Below, piece by piece: positions 44,516-44,833 of a DNA stretch of 44,833 nucleotides. Source of the stretch: Candidatus Scalindua sediminis (lineage in GTDB: Bacteria; Planctomycetota; Brocadiia; Brocadiales; Scalinduaceae); contig VSDH01000026.1 in assembly GCA_008636105.1 (NCBI GenBank), positions 1 through 44,833 of the forward strand. Reading direction: 5' to 3'. Numbering within the stretch: the stretch's first letter is position 1; each line of letters opens with the position of its first letter. The notes under the pieces are model-generated. The model saw only the letters and a list, made by a program, of their open reading frames with translations. It had not been told where the DNA came from and ran no database searches. The position numbers and the translations under genes are program-made.

Positions 44516-44833
44516 TCTGAACTTGTCGCCTGTGGCGCCCCTTGAAGCAACTATCAGATCGGACTCCCGCCAGAACGACGTCGGGCTGGCAGTCGGGTTT
44601 CAGAATCTATATATATCAATCCTGAACTCGTTTCAGGATCAGAGACCCTGAAATCCCTGCCTTGCCGGCCCGTCCCCGCCTGTACCAGAACGGGCAGGCG
44701 AACGGCGTTGCCGGGCGGGCAGGCAGGGGAGGTACTGAAAGAAGATGCTGAAATAAATTCAGCATGACAGAAAGCGAAGAGCTCAGCCCCCACTGCTAGC
44801 TTGCGAAGCGCAAGCGAGCAAGCTGTGGGGGTA
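44516..44833. repeat. Intergenic repeat cluster at the window end
   Basis: No gene is supported. GC-rich repeats include CCTGAACTCGTTTCAGGAT (44622-44641) and a GCCGGCCCG/CGGGCAGG-rich block (44660-44730). A CTGAAATAAATTCAG unit and the family C palindrome at 44787-44832 follow. The 79-codon frame at 44554-44793 runs through these repeats. Confidence 0.6.
44787..44832. repeat. GC-rich palindrome, family C, second identical copy
   Basis: Same 46-bp sequence as 28805-28850, including the GAAGC spacer. It lies at the window edge. Confidence 0.9.

Noticed and set aside
44554..44793. 79-codon minus-strand frame
   Set aside because: Runs through dispersed repeats with typical repeat-derived peptide content.

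Overview
The window looks like a piece of an anammox planctomycete chromosome, most likely the marine genus Candidatus Scalindua. The genus is an inference. The evidence is a six-gene Rieske/cytochrome b operon carrying a flavin/Fe-S NAD(P) oxidoreductase, a membrane-anchored hexaheme cytochrome and an octaheme HAO-like protein (4159-11296, minus strand). From memory this matches the layout of the Kuenenia stuttgartiensis kuste4569-4574 cluster. The DNA is AT-rich, intergenic spaces are long, and GC-rich palindromes are scattered through them.

Layout. 139-591 encodes cyanase. 1313-4000 is a decaying block: one intact ferritin-like gene, a frameshifted yceI, a frameshifted sigma54 regulator without its receiver domain, and a broken second copy of the ferritin-like gene. 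4159-11296 is the quinol-oxidising Rieske/b complex. Divergent from it, 12371-15067 encodes an 898-residue fusion of a CRP-type sensor domain, a degenerate sigma54-type AAA+ domain and a NosR/NapH-like polyferredoxin membrane domain. A Tll0287-like c-heme protein follows, then an internally deleted remnant of a second copy of the fusion (16717-17279). 17637-25402 holds small redox and housekeeping genes: two TIGR04076 proteins, the ferredoxin-thioredoxin reductase catalytic subunit, a TPR-thioredoxin-fold protein, an outer-membrane porin, endonuclease V, a GIY-YIG protein and NAD(P)HX epimerase. 25399-27302 is a SAM-I riboswitch followed by a threonine-synthase-like PLP enzyme and a MoaD/ThiS-like carrier, which points to methionine/homocysteine sulfur metabolism. 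Next come a DUF1015 protein, a GT41 O-GlcNAc-transferase-like protein with about nine TPRs, and APS kinase.

32277-41448 is an accessory region. At least two 59-bp attC sites flank genes on the minus strand, so part of it is an integron cassette array with no integrase in view (a CALIN-type array). One cassette encodes a GNAT-TIR fusion; others encode a DUF2806 protein and an unknown protein. A J-domain/beta-propeller protein, a nuclease-like protein and two tiny genes lie alongside. ahcY, embedded in the region on the opposite strand, looks richer in GC than its neighbours. The window ends with metK and the Kdo transferase waaA.

Regulatory and repeat features. Two related approximately 90-nt hairpin elements with a CCUCC-rich loop sit 60-85 nt upstream of the Rieske operon and the porin gene. 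There are two copies of a terminal-inverted-repeat element, a third nested TIR element, and a family of GC-rich palindromes. ahcY, metK and the SAM riboswitch operon together cover much of the methyl cycle. No rRNA, tRNA, CRISPR array or transposase gene was seen.
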